From Sphingobacterium thalpophilum (GTDB lineage Bacteria > Bacteroidota > Bacteroidia > Sphingobacteriales > Sphingobacteriaceae), in NCBI GenBank assembly GCA_945868825.1, contig CAMBMM010000001.1, forward strand, positions 744,001-808,000: a stretch of DNA of 64,000 bases. Reading direction: 5' to 3'. The notes below the pieces were generated by a model. It was not told the origin of the DNA. It saw nothing but the letters and a program-made list of their open reading frames with translations, and made no database searches. The position numbers and the translations under genes were made by a program. Below, piece by piece: positions 1 through 8,327 of the stretch. Every line of letters begins with the position of its first letter. Position 1 is the first letter of the stretch.

Positions 1-573
1 TACATCACGTTGTTTACGTCTGTAGCAAATTCAATCCACGATCCCTTAAAAGGAATTACACGGGCTGAATATAATTTGGTTCCGTTGGTGTGGCGGCTTT
101 GGCCAAAAAATACACCTGGTGAACGGTGTAGTTGAGAAACAATTACACGCTCGGCACCGTTGATAACAAAAGTACCCTTAGGAGTCATATAGGGAATAGT
201 TCCCAAATAAACATCTTGAACGATGGTTTCAAAATCTTCGTGTTCCTCGTCATTACAAGATAAACGGAGTTTAGCTTTAAGAGGAACACTATAGGTTAAG
301 CCACGTTCTATACATTCCTGAATGTCGTATCGTGGCGGATCTACGAAATAATCTAAAAACTCTAATACGAAGATGTTTCTAGAATCAGAAATGGGGAAAT
401 TTTCAGAGAATACTTTAAATAAACCTTCTTGATGACGGTTATCTGAAGTAGTTTCTAACTGAAAGAATTCCCTGAATGATTGCAATTGTACATCCAGAAA
501 GTCGGGATAGTCCAACACATGCTTGCTGGTTGCAAAATTGATTCTTTCGGTATGTTTAATAGTGTTTGCCAAG
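1..573 (-). CDS. rpoB: RNA polymerase beta subunit, N-terminal part (runs off window)
   Basis: This is the first 191 codons of the RNA polymerase beta subunit; the rest lies beyond base 1. The translation shows typical beta N-terminal sequence ([17 protein letters not shown] near residue 14, then [20 protein letters not shown] near 140). The reading frame opens with TTG at 571-573 and there is no in-frame ATG near that position. The TTG start gives [13 protein letters not shown], which fits the family N-terminus. It is the last gene visible in the leftward secE-nusG-rplKAJL-rpoB cluster, 149 bp after rplL, with a hairpin in the gap. Identification is certain; the TTG start is inferred. Confidence 0.96.
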
Positions 574-675
574 GGATTTAGTTTTTAGTTTAAAAATAAA
601 CTGTGCGACTTTTTTACTCTTTTTTCGGAGAGCGCTGTAGGTCAAACAGCAATAGAAACCGATAGAAACAGCAAT

Positions 676-699
676 AGACCCCGGTGAAAACCGGAGTCT
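676..699 (-). promoter_or_regulatory. Hairpin between rplL and rpoB (attenuator or processing site)
   Basis: Nine-base-pair arms (agaccccgg and ccggagtct, with one G-U pair) enclose a six-base loop. On the transcribed strand no U-run follows, so it is not a standard terminator. In E. coli the rplL-rpoB gap holds a partial terminator and an RNase III site that lower rpoB expression relative to L7/L12. A similar role here is inferred from position only. Confidence 0.5.
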
Positions 700-722
700 A
701 AGGCCATTTTTAGCGTGTCAGA

Positions 723-1103
723 TTATTGAATTTCAACAACTGCGCCGGCTTCTTCTAATTGTTTTTTCAAAGCATCAGCTTCGTCTTTAGCAACACCTGC
801 TTTTATTTCAGATGGGGCTGCATCAACTAAGTCTTTAGCTTCTTTCAAACCTAAACCGGTTAAATCTTTCACTAATTTTACTACTGCTAGTTTCTGACCA
901 CCAGCTTCTTTCAATAATACATTAAAGCTGGTTTTTTCTTCTGCAGCACCAGCGGCAGCGCCACCAGCAGCAGGAGCAGCAACTGCAACAGCTGCAGCAG
1001 CAGGCTCAATACCATACTCATCTTTAAGAATTTGAGCTAACTCATTAACTTCTTTTACTGTTAAGTTTACTAATTGCTCAGCAAACGATTTTAAATCTGC
1101 CAT
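723..1103 (-). CDS. rplL: 50S ribosomal protein L7/L12
   Basis: Stalk protein of the large ribosomal subunit that recruits translation GTPases; it binds L10 as dimers. The 126-residue length is normal. The N-terminal dimerisation part is followed by an Ala/Gly-rich hinge (about residues 35-55) and the conserved C-terminal domain with [15 protein letters not shown] near residue 83. It lies 56 bp downstream of rplJ, in the expected order. Very secure. Confidence 0.98.
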   Translation of the reverse strand: MADLKSFAEQLVNLTVKEVNELAQILKDEYGIEPAAAAVAVAAPAAGGAAAGAAEEKTSFNVLLKEAGGQKLAVVKLVKDLTGLGLKEAKDLVDAAPSEIKAGVAKDEADALKKQLEEAGAVVEIQ

Positions 1104-1159
1104 TTTATTTGAATTTTAACGTTAAATACTTTGTTTTTTAATCAAGCTTTAGGTGCTTG

Positions 1160-1678
1160 TTAACCTCTTTGTTCTAATGCTTTAACAATACCTGCTAATT
1201 TACTTTTACCAGACTGTAAGCCTGAAATAACATTTTTAGCTGGTGATTGTAACAATCCGATGATTTCTCCGATTAATTCCTCTTTAGATTTTAAGTTCAC
1301 TAAAGCGTTCAACTGGTTATCGCCAATGAAGATAGCACTGTCTATATACGCTGCTTTTAAAAGGGGCTTATCACCGCTAGCTCTCAAAGCTTTAATCAGT
1401 TTTGCCGGAGCATTGGCTGAGTTTGAGAATAATAGAGTTGATGACCCTTTAAGTACATCGTATAATTCAGCAAATTCACCTGATGCGGCTTCTAAAGCCT
1501 TTTTAATTAAGGTGTTTTTTGCTACCTGCATTTTGATATCACTATCGAAACATTTGCGGCGAATATCATTCACTGCTGCTACAGTCAGGTTAGAGGTATC
1601 AGTAATGTAAACATTGCTGAAGCTATTAATCTGCTCTTTTAAAGCAAGAACAACATCGTGTTTTTCTTCTTTTCTCAT
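1160..1678 (-). CDS. rplJ: 50S ribosomal protein L10
   Basis: Stalk base protein that anchors L7/L12 to 23S rRNA. It is 172 residues long, with the family pattern of an N-terminal globular domain (KMQVAKNTLIKKAL near residue 50) and a C-terminal helix for L12 binding. The start codon follows the rplA stop after only two bases, so the long L10-binding leader found in E. coli between rplA and rplJ cannot exist here. Translation is probably coupled to rplA. Confidence 0.97.
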   Translation of the reverse strand: MRKEEKHDVVLALKEQINSFSNVYITDTSNLTVAAVNDIRRKCFDSDIKMQVAKNTLIKKALEAASGEFAELYDVLKGSSTLLFSNSANAPAKLIKALRASGDKPLLKAAYIDSAIFIGDNQLNALVNLKSKEELIGEIIGLLQSPAKNVISGLQSGKSKLAGIVKALEQRG

Positions 1679-1680
1679 GA

Positions 1681-2379
1681 TTAGATTCCTGCTATAGTTT
1701 TAGTTTCAATTTCGATTCCAGAACTCATTGTAGAAGACATGTAAATGCTTTTAAAATAAGTTCCTTTTGCAGCTGATGGTTTTAATTTAGAGATCACTTG
1801 AATTACTTCTAATGCATTCTCATAAATTTTCTCGGCAGAGAAAGATACTTTCCCTACAGAAGCATGAATGATTCCGGTTTTATCAACCTTGAAATCAATT
1901 TTACCGCCTTTAACATCAGTTACTGCTTTACCTACTTCGGTAGTTACGGTTCCTGATTTAGGGTTTGGCATCAGGTTTCTTGGACCTAAAACACGGCCTA
2001 ATTTACCTACTTTTGCCATCACACTAGGCATGGTAATAATGATATCAATATCAGTCCATCCTGCTTCAATTTTAGCAATATAATCGTCCAAACCTACGTA
2101 GTCTGCACCTGCTGCTTTAGCTTCCTCTTCTTTATCGGGGGTTACTAAGGCCAATACACGTACATTTTTGCCGGTACCATGAGGAAGTGTTGCAATACCA
2201 CGTACCATTTGGTTCGCCTTACGAGGATCTACGCCTAAACGTACATTCAAGTCAACCGATGCATCAAATTTGGTAGTAGTAATATCTTTTACTAAAGCCG
2301 AAGCTTGTTGCAAAGAATATGCTTTACCATCCTCAATTTTGGAAATTGCCGTTTTTTGATTTTTTGTTAATCTAGCCAC
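1681..2379 (-). CDS. rplA: 50S ribosomal protein L1
   Basis: Primary 23S rRNA-binding protein forming the L1 stalk, which moves deacylated tRNA out of the E site. The 232-residue length is typical. The conserved stretch [18 protein letters not shown] (near residue 125) and [16 protein letters not shown] (near 157) are characteristic. It lies 22 bp after rplK, in the usual rplK-rplA pair. L1 often represses its own operon; no obvious L1-binding mimic was recognised by eye. Confidence 0.98.
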   Translation of the reverse strand: MARLTKNQKTAISKIEDGKAYSLQQASALVKDITTTKFDASVDLNVRLGVDPRKANQMVRGIATLPHGTGKNVRVLALVTPDKEEEAKAAGADYVGLDDYIAKIEAGWTDIDIIITMPSVMAKVGKLGRVLGPRNLMPNPKSGTVTTEVGKAVTDVKGGKIDFKVDKTGIIHASVGKVSFSAEKIYENALEVIQVISKLKPSAAKGTYFKSIYMSSTMSSGIEIETKTIAGI

Positions 2380-2401
2380 TTCTTAAACTGATTTGTGTTA
2401 A

Positions 2402-2845
2402 TTAATTATTCCAGGGTGCGTTACCATTTACGGTAATTCCCATACTGCGTGCAGTACCTGCAACCATTTTCATGGCCGACTCAATGGTAAATGCGTTTAA
2501 ATCGGTCATTTTATCTTTTGCAATTGCTTCAACCTGCTCCCAGCTTACGCTAGCAACTTTTTGACGGTTTGGCTCTGCTGAACCACTTTTTTGACCAGAA
2601 ACTTCCAATAATTGGATAGCTACTGGAGGGGTTTTAATGATAAATTCGAACGATTTGTCAGCATATACAGAAATTACTACCGGTAATACTTTACCTGGCT
2701 TGTCTTGGGTACGAGCGTTAAATTGCTTGCAAAAATCCATAATGTTTACCCCTTTAGCACCTAATGCAGGTCCTACCGGTGGCGATGGGTTTGCAGCTCC
2801 TCCCTTGATCTGTAATTTTACTAACGCTTCGACTTCTTTTGCCAT
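2402..2845 (-). CDS. rplK: 50S ribosomal protein L11
   Basis: Component of the GTPase-associated centre of the large subunit. The 147-residue protein has the family N-terminus ([20 protein letters not shown]) and the C-terminal rRNA-binding domain ending with [10 protein letters not shown]. The gene follows nusG after a 179-bp gap that contains a long AT-rich hairpin, so it may have its own promoter or regulatory leader. Confidence 0.98.
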   Translation of the reverse strand: MAKEVEALVKLQIKGGAANPSPPVGPALGAKGVNIMDFCKQFNARTQDKPGKVLPVVISVYADKSFEFIIKTPPVAIQLLEVSGQKSGSAEPNRQKVASVSWEQVEAIAKDKMTDLNAFTIESAMKMVAGTARSMGITVNGNAPWNN

Positions 2846-2915
2846 TTTTTTGTTGTTTATTTAATACTCAATGTTAGTAAGTTGGAAGCTATGTAACATT
2901 TGATTTATCTAGATT

Positions 2916-2947
2916 TTAGAATTTGAACAAGAGTGTTTAAATTCTAA
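2916..2947 (-). promoter_or_regulatory. Long AT-rich hairpin between nusG and rplK
   Basis: Arms ttagaatttgaaca and tgtttaaattctaa pair over 14 positions (one G-U) around a four-base loop. No U-run follows on the transcribed strand, so simple termination is unlikely. It sits in the 179-bp nusG-rplK gap and could be an mRNA processing site, an attenuator or a protein-binding structure. Function is unknown. Confidence 0.45.
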
Positions 2948-3024
2948 TTCAATTCTGCCATCTAAATGCTTTTAATATGTATTTATTGAGGAGTAATTCT
3001 AGGCTTATACACCATTCCTCAACA

Positions 3025-3567
3025 CTATTCTTTTTCTACTTGCATGTAATTTAATTCAAGTGGCGTACGACGGCCGAAGATTTTAACCATTACTTTTAGT
3101 TTTTTCTTCTCGTCGTTTACCTCTTCAATTACACCAGAGAAGCCTTGGAATGGACCATCCATTACCTTCACCTGCTCTCCTACCATATAGTTGATGTTAA
3201 TTACCTCACTTTGAGAGGCCATCTCATCTACTTTACCTAAGATGCGGTTCACTTCTGCTTGGCGCATAGGCATCGGAGTACCCGATTTATCACCTAAAAA
3301 TCCAATTACACTATTAATATTTTTAATGATATGCTGTAATTCAGCATCCATATTAGCTTCAATTAAAACATATCCTGGGTAAAAATTACGCTCTTTAGCA
3401 ATTTTCTTACCGTCTTTCATCTGCAAGTATTTTTCCATCGGAATTAATACTTGAGGCAATAAATGAACTATACCCAAACGATTAATTTCGGCTTCTAGAT
3501 ATTGTTTTACCTTTTTCTCTTTGCCGCTAACCGCACGTACTACGTACCATTTCAGTTGATCACCCAT
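3025..3567 (-). CDS. nusG: Transcription termination/antitermination factor NusG
   Basis: General elongation factor that binds RNA polymerase beta' and links it to Rho or the ribosome. The 180-residue protein has the N-terminal NGN domain (WYVVRAVSGKEKKVKQYL at residues 7-24, FYPGYVLIEA near 62) and a C-terminal KOW domain (GEQVKVMDGPFQGFSGVIEEV near 130). It follows secE by 19 bp, the near-universal secE-nusG pair. Confidence 0.97.
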   Translation of the reverse strand: MGDQLKWYVVRAVSGKEKKVKQYLEAEINRLGIVHLLPQVLIPMEKYLQMKDGKKIAKERNFYPGYVLIEANMDAELQHIIKNINSVIGFLGDKSGTPMPMRQAEVNRILGKVDEMASQSEVININYMVGEQVKVMDGPFQGFSGVIEEVNDEKKKLKVMVKIFGRRTPLELNYMQVEKE

Positions 3568-3586
3568 CGTTTTGTTCTAAAAAATG

Positions 3587-3781
3587 TTAAGCAAGAGATT
3601 TATAGAAAAGTTTCAACGCAGTACCAGCCGATTCATCCATTGCCAAAACCAAAAAGGCAATAACAATAGAGGCTACCAATACCAAGACTGCAGAGTTTTG
3701 TAACTCAGACCACGTAGGCCAAGATACTTTCTGCGTCATTTCGTTATACGATTCTTTAAAAAATTCAATAACTTTTGCCAT
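3587..3781 (-). CDS. secE: Preprotein translocase subunit SecE
   Basis: Small essential membrane subunit of the SecYEG channel. It is 64 residues long, the short single-span form common outside the enterobacteria. It has an amphipathic N-terminal segment (FFKESYNEMTQKVSWPTWSEL) and one hydrophobic span (VLVLVASIVIAFLVLA). It lies between tRNA-Trp and nusG, as in many bacteria. Confidence 0.95.
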   Translation of the reverse strand: MAKVIEFFKESYNEMTQKVSWPTWSELQNSAVLVLVASIVIAFLVLAMDESAGTALKLFYKSLA

Positions 3782-3801
3782 CTGTTCTATTATATCTTAA
3801 G

Positions 3802-3872
3802 CACGGGAACAAGGATTCGAACCCTGATCAAAGGTTTTGGAGACCTCTATTCTACCGTTGAACTATTCCCGT
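3802..3872 (-). tRNA. tRNA-Trp (CCA)
   Basis: Reads on the minus strand as a 71-nt cloverleaf with ACGGGAA/TTCCCGT acceptor stem, anticodon loop CTCCAAA giving CCA, and GGTTCGAATCC T-arm. It sits between tuf and secE, the classical location. Confidence 0.95.
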
Positions 3873-3951
3873 AGTTAATTAACAAGAAAACATAAGACCG
3901 CAATAAAGCGGACTTATGTTATCCAATTAACCTTATTTATGTGAAATCTTG

Positions 3952-5139
3952 TTATTTCAAAATTTCGGTTACCTGTCCGGCACCTACAGTTCTACCACCC
4001 TCACGGATAGCGAAACGTAAACCTTTCTCCATAGCAATTGCGTTGATCAATTTTACACTGATCGTAACGTTATCACCTGGCATAACCATTTCTACTCCAG
4101 CTGCTAATGAAATTTCACCAGTAACATCTGTAGTACGGAAATAGAATTGTGGACGGTATTTGTTGAAGAATGGAGTGTGACGTCCACCTTCAGCTTTTGA
4201 TAATACGTAAATCTCGGCTTTGAAATCAGTGTGAGGAGTTACAGAACCTGGTTTACAGATTACCATACCACGACGGATATCGGTTTTCTCAATACCCCGT
4301 AATAATAAACCTACGTTATCACCAGCTTCACCGTAATCTAAGATTTTGCGGAACATCTCTACGCCAGTAACAGTTGATTTCAAGTTCTCAGCACCCATAC
4401 CTAAGATATCAACTGAATCACCTGAGTTGATTACACCACGCTCGATACGACCAGTTGCTACTGTACCACGACCTGTGATAGAGAATACATCCTCAATCGG
4501 CATCAAGAAAGGTAATTCAGTTAAACGTGGTGGAATTGGAATGTAGCTATCTACTGCATCCATTAACTCCATAATTTTACCTACCCATTTAGGATCTCCG
4601 TTCAAGCCACCAAGAGCTGAACCTTGTATAACAGGAATATCATCACCAGGGAAGTCATAAAAAGATAATAATTCACGGATTTCCATCTCTACTAATTCTA
4701 GTAATTCTGGATCATCCACCATATCAACTTTGTTCATGAAAACAACTAATGTTGGTACACCTACCTGACGAGCAAGAAGGATGTGCTCACGAGTTTGGGG
4801 CATTGGACCATCAGTTGCAGCAACAACGATGATAGCACCATCCATTTGAGCCGCACCAGTAACCATGTTTTTCACATAATCCGCGTGACCTGGACAATCT
4901 ACGTGTGCGTAGTGACGGTTTGCAGTTGAATACTCAACGTGAGCAGTATTAATAGTAATACCTCTTTCTTTTTCCTCAGGAGCTGAGTCAATTGAATCGA
5001 ATGAACGTGCCTCAGATAAACCAGCATCAGCCAAAACTTTTGTAATAGCTGCTGTTAAAGTTGTTTTACCGTGATCGACGTGACCAATAGTACCGATATT
5101 TAAATGCGGCTTACTACGGTCAAATTTTTCTTTTGCCAT
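3952..5139 (-). CDS. tuf: Elongation factor Tu
   Basis: GTPase that delivers aminoacyl-tRNA to the ribosomal A site. The 395-residue protein has G1 GHVDHGKTT (residues 18-26), G3 DCPGHADY (about 81), G4 NKVD (about 136), and the beta-barrel domains 2 and 3 with the usual C-terminus [13 protein letters not shown]. It is flanked by four tRNA genes upstream and tRNA-Trp/secE downstream, matching the tufB arrangement of E. coli. Confidence 0.98.
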   Translation of the reverse strand: MAKEKFDRSKPHLNIGTIGHVDHGKTTLTAAITKVLADAGLSEARSFDSIDSAPEEKERGITINTAHVEYSTANRHYAHVDCPGHADYVKNMVTGAAQMDGAIIVVAATDGPMPQTREHILLARQVGVPTLVVFMNKVDMVDDPELLELVEMEIRELLSFYDFPGDDIPVIQGSALGGLNGDPKWVGKIMELMDAVDSYIPIPPRLTELPFLMPIEDVFSITGRGTVATGRIERGVINSGDSVDILGMGAENLKSTVTGVEMFRKILDYGEAGDNVGLLLRGIEKTDIRRGMVICKPGSVTPHTDFKAEIYVLSKAEGGRHTPFFNKYRPQFYFRTTDVTGEISLAAGVEMVMPGDNVTISVKLINAIAMEKGLRFAIREGGRTVGAGQVTEILK

Positions 5140-5195
5140 TTTAAAATCTAATTAAAGGTTAATTGTTGTTTGTTATTGTTTTTATAAAATTTTTG

Positions 5196-5267
<72 letters not shown>

Positions 5268-5332
5268 TGTTAACTTTCGCTAAGCTTAAGATTAACATCT
5301 CTGCAAACCGTAGCCCATTTATTCTTTTTCTG

Positions 5333-5405
5333 AGCGGAAGACGAGGTTCGAACTCGCGACCTATAGCTTGGAAGGCTATCGCTCTACCAACTGAGCTACT
5401 CCCGC
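5333..5405 (-). tRNA. tRNA-Gly (TCC)
   Basis: 73-nt cloverleaf on the minus strand with GCGGGAG/CTTCCGC acceptor stem and anticodon loop CTTCCAA giving TCC. It is third in the Thr-Tyr-Gly-Thr tRNA series before tuf. Confidence 0.95.
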
Positions 5406-5449
5406 ATTGTATACTGATAAAAAAGTTCAAAACCCAATCTGCTAAAATG

Positions 5450-5530
5450 TGGGCAGGAGAGGATTCGAACCTTCGAAACCGAAGTAACGGATTTACAGTC
5501 CGTCCCATTTGACCGCTCTGGAACCCCCCC
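5450..5530 (-). tRNA. tRNA-Tyr (GTA), with stem mismatches
   Basis: 81-nt class II tRNA on the minus strand with a long variable arm and anticodon loop CTGTAAA giving GTA. The 5' acceptor strand reads GGGGGGG against CCTGCCC, leaving a G-G mismatch at 4-69 and a G-U at 5-68. The T-stem GAAGG/CCTCT also has an A-C mismatch. The D-stem (CCA/TGG) is intact. It may be a diverged but working tRNA, or the run of G may be a sequencing or assembly error. Confidence 0.88.
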
Positions 5531-5537
5531 AATATGG

Positions 5538-5610
<73 letters not shown>

Positions 5611-5699
5611 TTTTTGCATATAAAAAGCTTTTTAATACATGAATGAACATCACCTTATACTATTCGAAAGCGCATAACATAGCCTTGCGAAAGGGACTG

Positions 5700-5728
5700 C
5701 AAATCTACACAATTTAAGAGTGGAACAA
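5700..5728 (-). promoter_or_regulatory. Promoter of the tRNA-tuf operon
   Basis: On the minus strand TAGATTTG (5707-5700) matches the Bacteroidota -7 consensus TAnnTTTG. A TTG (5728-5726) lies 18 bases upstream as the -33 element. The sequence just downstream continues CAGTCCC, also seen at the rpsT and tRNA-Phe promoters in this window. Confidence 0.65.
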
Positions 5729-5811
5729 AATTTTTTCTGAAAAAAATTTAGACGGCCTTTTTTACCGCCCAAACTCTTAAAAAAAATAGCCTTGTTTTGT
5801 ACCTAAAAGGC

Positions 5812-6153
5812 CTATAAAGTATCCTCGGGGTAAAGCAATTGCTTGTGGTTACTGGCGTGTTTTTTTACACGTTCTTTATGCTTATGTATTTGCATTTTTA
5901 TACAATCCATAGCCAAGTCGGTAGCGGCTTCAAAACTTAATGCTATTTCGCTACAAAACAAATCTTTACCAGGTAAGGCCAACTTAATTTCTACTTGCTT
6001 ATTTTCATTGGTTTCTGAGGGCGCTACTTTAAGATAAATATCACCCTGAATGATTTGGTCGAAATAGTGATCAAGTTTCGCGATTTTAGTTTCAATATAA
6101 TCTAATAAGTTACGGTCTGCATCAAAATGAATAGATTGTACGTTGATTTTCAT
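5812..6153 (-). CDS. hpf: Ribosome hibernation promoting factor, short HPF/RaiA type
   Basis: Binds the decoding region of idle 30S subunits and shuts down or protects ribosomes in stationary phase. The 113-residue protein is a single HPF/RaiA domain (MKINVQSIHFDADRNLLDYI start, basic C-terminal segment HKHKERVKKHASNHK). It lacks the long-HPF C-terminal dimerisation domain. It is 17 bp downstream of xerC in the same direction. Family is sure; hpf versus raiA naming is less so. Confidence 0.88.
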   Translation of the reverse strand: MKINVQSIHFDADRNLLDYIETKIAKLDHYFDQIIQGDIYLKVAPSETNENKQVEIKLALPGKDLFCSEIALSFEAATDLAMDCIKMQIHKHKERVKKHASNHKQLLYPEDTL

Positions 6154-6170
6154 CTTTTCCTCCTTTGTTT

Positions 6171-7049
6171 TTAAGCCTTTGGGTGGGCTTGTTTATAGAT
6201 AGATTTTAATTTTTCGATGGAATTATGGGTATATACTTGCGTGGCTGATAAATTGGCATGACCCAAAAGCTCTTTAATGGCTGTTAACTCTGCTCCTTTA
6301 TTTAATAAAGCGGTTGCAAAGCTATGGCGCAAAATATGTGGGCTCTTTTTATCTTGGGTTGATACCTCTCCTAAGGCATGTTTTACTAAGCGATAAATGA
6401 GTTGCGGATAGGCTGCTGTACCCTTATCGGTAACTATTAATTTATCAGTGTTAGTAAAGCCAAACTCGTTTTTTTGGTCGAGATATACTTTTAATAAAGC
6501 GTAAAGATGTTTAGCCAAAGGGATGATTCGTTCTTTATTACGCTTACCAAGTACTTTAATTTGCTGATTATAATCGTCTATATCGCTGTTTTTAAGTCCC
6601 AAAAGTTCGGCTAATCGAATACCGGTTCCATAAAGCAACTCTAGCACTACTCGGTCTCTCAATCCCTCGAAACCCGAGGGAAACAAAGCTTCATCATCTA
6701 ATAAGGCATTTAGTTTCGCTTCTTCAACAATTACAGGTAAGCGTTTAGGTATTTTGGGTGACTGTACTTGCTCCATAGGGCTTTTTACTACCAAGCCTTC
6801 TCGTTGTAAAAATTTATAAAAAGAGCGCAGCGAAGATATTTTACGATTAATGGATTTAGCACCCGTGCTAGCCTCCATACACTCCATCACCCATGAGCGC
6901 ACCAAAGTATGCGTGGCTTCGGCTAAGGTAGTTTCGTAGGTAGTAAGAAAGGTTTGGAATTGTAAAAGATCGGTTTCATAGGCTTTTATAGTATGCGGAG
7001 AGAATCTTTTCTCGTACCGTACATACCGTATAAAACGCTCTATAAACAT
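6171..7049 (-). CDS. xerC: Tyrosine recombinase XerC-like
   Basis: Chromosome dimer resolution recombinase or close relative. The 292-residue protein has an N-terminal SAM-like core-binding domain (residues 1-85) and a catalytic domain with Arg145 (GTGIRLAEL), Lys169, His238-Arg241 (HILRHSFAT), His264 (LLGHANLS) and nucleophile Tyr273. All catalytic residues are present. The rpsU-xerC-hpf order is a common chromosomal arrangement in Bacteroidota, so this is a housekeeping Xer and not a mobile integrase. XerC versus XerD is not proven here. Confidence 0.9.
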   Translation of the reverse strand: MFIERFIRYVRYEKRFSPHTIKAYETDLLQFQTFLTTYETTLAEATHTLVRSWVMECMEASTGAKSINRKISSLRSFYKFLQREGLVVKSPMEQVQSPKIPKRLPVIVEEAKLNALLDDEALFPSGFEGLRDRVVLELLYGTGIRLAELLGLKNSDIDDYNQQIKVLGKRNKERIIPLAKHLYALLKVYLDQKNEFGFTNTDKLIVTDKGTAAYPQLIYRLVKHALGEVSTQDKKSPHILRHSFATALLNKGAELTAIKELLGHANLSATQVYTHNSIEKLKSIYKQAHPKA

Positions 7050-7119
7050 GAAAAACTAGTTGAATATTCGAATACATGAATATACAACTAGTTTTTAATA
7101 TATGCGATACAAATGGGTA

Positions 7120-7311
7120 TTAAATCGTTTCGCGATTTAATCCGACTTTGTAAATTGCTTTTTTGATTTCGGTACGACGAGTGATTGATTTTTTCTCGTA
7201 GGCCTGACGGCTACGTAACTCACGCATTACACCCGTTTTCTCGAATTTCTTCTTGAAACGTTTTAAGGCTTTATCTAATGATTCGCCGTCTTTAATGTTA
7301 ATAATAATCAT
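7120..7311 (-). CDS. rpsU: 30S ribosomal protein S21
   Basis: Small basic 30S protein (63 residues) with the family pattern ESLDKALKRFKKKFEKTGV and a basic C-terminus. It leads the rpsU-xerC-hpf transcription unit; a matching promoter lies 37 bp upstream. Confidence 0.95.
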   Translation of the reverse strand: MIIINIKDGESLDKALKRFKKKFEKTGVMRELRSRQAYEKKSITRRTEIKKAIYKVGLNRETI

Positions 7312-7347
7312 AAAGTGAAATACCCCCTCTCGTTTAATTTAGGATTG

Positions 7348-7375
7348 CAAACTTAAGCAAAATCTTGAGAATCAA
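7348..7375 (-). promoter_or_regulatory. Promoter of rpsU
   Basis: On the minus strand TAAGTTTG (7355-7348) fits the TAnnTTTG -7 element, with a TTTG (-33) ending 17 bases upstream at 7373. Spacing is at the short end of the Bacteroidota range. Confidence 0.55.
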
Positions 7376-7431
7376 AAATTAATACATCAATTTAAGAAGC
7401 TTCACCCTCAAATAGTTAACTTAGTACGCCT

Positions 7432-7803
7432 ATGAGAGATATTGAAAAAAGAGAAGACATTGTATTAATGGTGGATACTTTCTACCAAAAAGTGCAGCAA
7501 GATGAGCTCATTGGGCCTATTTTCAATAGTCGCATTGCACCCGATGCCTGGCCGGCTCATTTAAATAGAATGTGTACTTTTTGGACCACCATATTGCTCA
7601 ATCAACCCGGGTATAGTGGCCAGCCTTTTGAAAAACACCGTGACATGCCTATTCATAAAGCACATTTTGAACGTTGGGTAAGCATGTTTAAGACTATTGT
7701 TGATGGTTTATTTGAAGGCCCAATTGCAAATGATGCCAAATACCGAGCCGAATTAATGGGCCATTTATTTTTAGCAAAACTAGAAAAAGGGCGTTTGGCT
7801 TAG
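7432..7803 (+). CDS. Group III truncated hemoglobin
   Basis: Haem protein of the bacterial-type globin fold, probably for oxygen or NO chemistry in the cytoplasm; the exact role is unknown for group III members. The 123-residue protein has VDTFYQKVQQDELIGPIF near the N-terminus and HLNRMCTFWTTILL near residue 40. The proximal-helix region FEKHRDMPIHKAHFERWVSMF (around 66) is characteristic of group III. It stands alone on the plus strand and its stop overlaps the end of apt by four bases. Confidence 0.88.
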   Translation: MRDIEKREDIVLMVDTFYQKVQQDELIGPIFNSRIAPDAWPAHLNRMCTFWTTILLNQPGYSGQPFEKHRDMPIHKAHFERWVSMFKTIVDGLFEGPIANDAKYRAELMGHLFLAKLEKGRLA

Positions 7804-8327
7804 TAATTAACTAAGCTAATACAGGTATTAGAATAAGTGGCTAATTTACTTTTACCATCCAAAAAATCTAAACTCACCACAAAGGCAAAAGCGCTAGTAC
7901 TAGCGCCTAATTGATCTACCAAATTAGCAGCTGCAGCAACGGTACCGCCTGTAGCTAATAAATCGTCGTGAATTAGCACTTTTTGGCCAGGCTGTAAGGC
8001 ATCGACATGAATTTCTAAGGTAGCGGAGCCATACTCTAAGTCATATGATTGGCTGAGTGTTTTATAAGGTAATTTTCCTTGCTTACGAATGGGCACAAAA
8101 GGCACATCTAAGGCATTGGCCAACAACATTCCGAATAAAAAGCCTCGGCTTTCAATACCCACCACCACATCAATATCGAGGGTTTGTACTTCTGCTACAA
8201 AGGCGGCTACCACTTGGCGGCACAATTCGGGATCTTTTAAAATGGGCGTAATATCTTTAAAAACGATACCGGGTTTAGGGAAATCTACAATATCGCGAAT
8301 GGCGTGTTTTAGTGCTGTTTCAATCAT
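7800..8327 (-). CDS. apt: Adenine phosphoribosyltransferase
   Basis: Salvages adenine with PRPP to form AMP in the cytoplasm. The 175-residue length is standard. The PRPP-binding motif VLIHDDLLATGGT (near residue 117) and DIVDFPKPGIVFKDITPIL (near residue 12) are diagnostic. Its ATG overlaps the stop of the upstream helix-hairpin-helix gene by four bases, indicating translational coupling. Confidence 0.95.
   Translation of the reverse strand: MIETALKHAIRDIVDFPKPGIVFKDITPILKDPELCRQVVAAFVAEVQTLDIDVVVGIESRGFLFGMLLANALDVPFVPIRKQGKLPYKTLSQSYDLEYGSATLEIHVDALQPGQKVLIHDDLLATGGTVAAAANLVDQLGASTSAFAFVVSLDFLDGKSKLATYSNTCISLVNY

Noticed and set aside
1260-1610. Plus-strand frames inside rplJ, rplA, rplK and tuf
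   Set aside because: They are antisense shadows of ribosomal protein and EF-Tu genes.
6171-7049. The 292-residue tyrosine recombinase as a mobile integrase
   Set aside because: All Xer features and the rpsU-xerC-hpf context indicate a housekeeping recombinase; no att repeats flank it.
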